14,885 nt of DNA, taken from NCBI GenBank assembly GCA_030681635.1, contig JAUXRT010000719.1, forward strand, positions 1 to 14,885, read 5' to 3'. The translations under genes were made by a program, and so were the position numbers. The notes beneath the pieces are model-generated. The model was not told the DNA's origin, did not search any database, and saw only the letters and a program-made list of their open reading frames with translations. Positions within the stretch are counted from its first letter, which is position 1. Every line of letters starts with the position of its first letter. Source of the stretch: Reyranella sp. Lineage in GTDB: Bacteria; Pseudomonadota; Alphaproteobacteria; Reyranellales; Reyranellaceae. Below, piece after piece: positions 14,408-14,885 of the stretch.

Positions 14408-14449
14408 GATCGAAGACTATCTGCAAGGCTCCACACAGCGGGCTCTCGC

Positions 14450-14500
14450 GCTTCGCTTCGCGAAGCACTGTCGCCCGCCGACGCGCTGCTTCGCAGCGCG
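14450..14500. repeat. REP-like hairpins directly after grxD
   Basis: CGCGCTGC (14482-14489) and GCAGCGCG (14493-14500) form a perfect 8-base stem with a TTC loop ending one base from the grxD stop. GCTTCG (14450-14455) with CGAAGC (14461-14466) forms a second, overlapping the palindrome CTTCGCGAAG (14456-14465). No T-run follows; the region precedes the true terminator of grxD. Confidence 0.6.
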
Positions 14501-14842
14501 CTAAGCCGCATTCGCTAGCGAGACGCCCTTTTCCTTGAAGAGCTGCTCCAGCTCGCCGGTCTCGAACATCTCGCGCACGATGTCGCAGCCGCCGACGAAC
14601 TCGCCCTTGACGTAGAGCTGGGGGATCGTCGGCCACTGGCTGAACTGCTTGATGCCTTCGCGCAGCTCCGGGTCGACCAGGATGTTGATGCCGTGGAACT
14701 TTACGCCGAGCTGGCTCAGCGCATCGACGGTGGCGGCCGAGAAGCCACACTGCGGGAACACCGGGGTGCCCTTCATGAACAGCAGCACGTCGTTCTTGCC
14801 GATCTCGTCGCGGATGCGTTCGAACACTTCGGGTTCGCTCAT
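14501..14842 (-). CDS. grxD: Monothiol glutaredoxin, Grx4/GrxD family
   Basis: A 113-residue monothiol glutaredoxin of the CGFS class, which binds [2Fe-2S] clusters with glutathione and takes part in Fe-S transfer and iron sensing, often with BolA. The active site PQCGFSA has Cys32; the glutathione-binding elements KGTP (24-27), WPTIPQLYVKGEFVGG and CDI are all present. The length is usual for the bacterial single-domain form. AGGAG (14849-14853, minus strand) lies 6 bases before the ATG at 14842. The upstream neighbour, often bolA in alphaproteobacteria, would be beyond the window edge. Downstream hairpins and a terminator at 14372-14407 suggest it is the last gene of its transcript. Confidence 0.95.
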   Translation of the reverse strand: MSEPEVFERIRDEIGKNDVLLFMKGTPVFPQCGFSAATVDALSQLGVKFHGINILVDPELREGIKQFSQWPTIPQLYVKGEFVGGCDIVREMFETGELEQLFKEKGVSLANAA

Positions 14843-14869
14843 GTCGATCTCCTGGAGGGATCCAAGGAA

Positions 14870-14885
14870 GCGCCCCTGGGGGCGC
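14870..14885. repeat. GC-rich inverted repeat at the window edge
   Basis: GCGCCCC (14870-14876) pairs with GGGGCGC (14879-14885) across TG. It lies 28 bases upstream of grxD and may end the preceding gene on the minus strand; truncated context prevents a firm call. Confidence 0.4.

Noticed and set aside
14295..14750. A 151-codon minus-strand frame overlapping grxD
   Set aside because: It is an alternate-frame shadow of grxD running into the hairpin zone; the CGFS protein is the real product.

Overview
The window is GC-rich, densely coding DNA from what looks like an alphaproteobacterium. The S4 protein, the OsmC and TrmJ types, the orphan family-5 binding proteins and the COG3618 amidohydrolase would fit the Reyranella/Bradyrhizobium-like soil groups. 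That placement is an impression from protein style, not a measured result. I see no tRNA, rRNA, CRISPR array, insertion sequence, integrase or phage gene. No stretch longer than about 300 bases lacks a gene; the two longest gaps are about 210 bases (leader of rpsD) and about 248 bases (the hairpin-rich zone before grxD).

Layout. (1) 1-1799, housekeeping block on the + strand: the 3' part of trmJ (tRNA 2'-O-methyltransferase), an OsmC-type thiol protein 2 bases behind it, then rpsD with its own likely promoter, a structured leader and a clear intrinsic terminator. (2) 1832-6281: a two-gene RND efflux system (periplasmic adaptor plus 1042-residue pump) behind a perfect TATAAT box, with no outer-membrane channel gene. 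(3) 6312-10526: a tight + strand catabolic cassette consisting of an AMI1-like amidase, an AtzH/HpxZ-like small protein overlapping it, a COG3618 amidohydrolase and a secreted solute-binding protein. It ends in a large paired REP-like palindrome. (4) 10665-11776: a divergent pair, an HxlR regulator (-) and a WrbA/NQO-like flavodoxin reductase (+), separated by AT-rich DNA with phased operator-like repeats. (5) 11827-13404 (-): a second solute-binding protein, full-length paralogue of the first, divergent from a DODA-type (class III extradiol) dioxygenase at 13488-14252 (+). (6) 14253-14885: a non-coding zone full of hairpins, then the monothiol glutaredoxin grxD (-) with its terminator.

How the genes may work together. 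The amidase, AtzH-like protein and amidohydrolase with a dedicated binding protein suggest uptake and stepwise hydrolysis of an amide, ureide or lactone-like small molecule, substrate unknown. The HxlR/flavodoxin pair resembles electrophile- or quinone-responsive modules. I did not find a clearly new large system. The best leads are the amidase-AtzH-amidohydrolase-binding protein cassette, the HxlR operator array, and two unusual palindromic regions.
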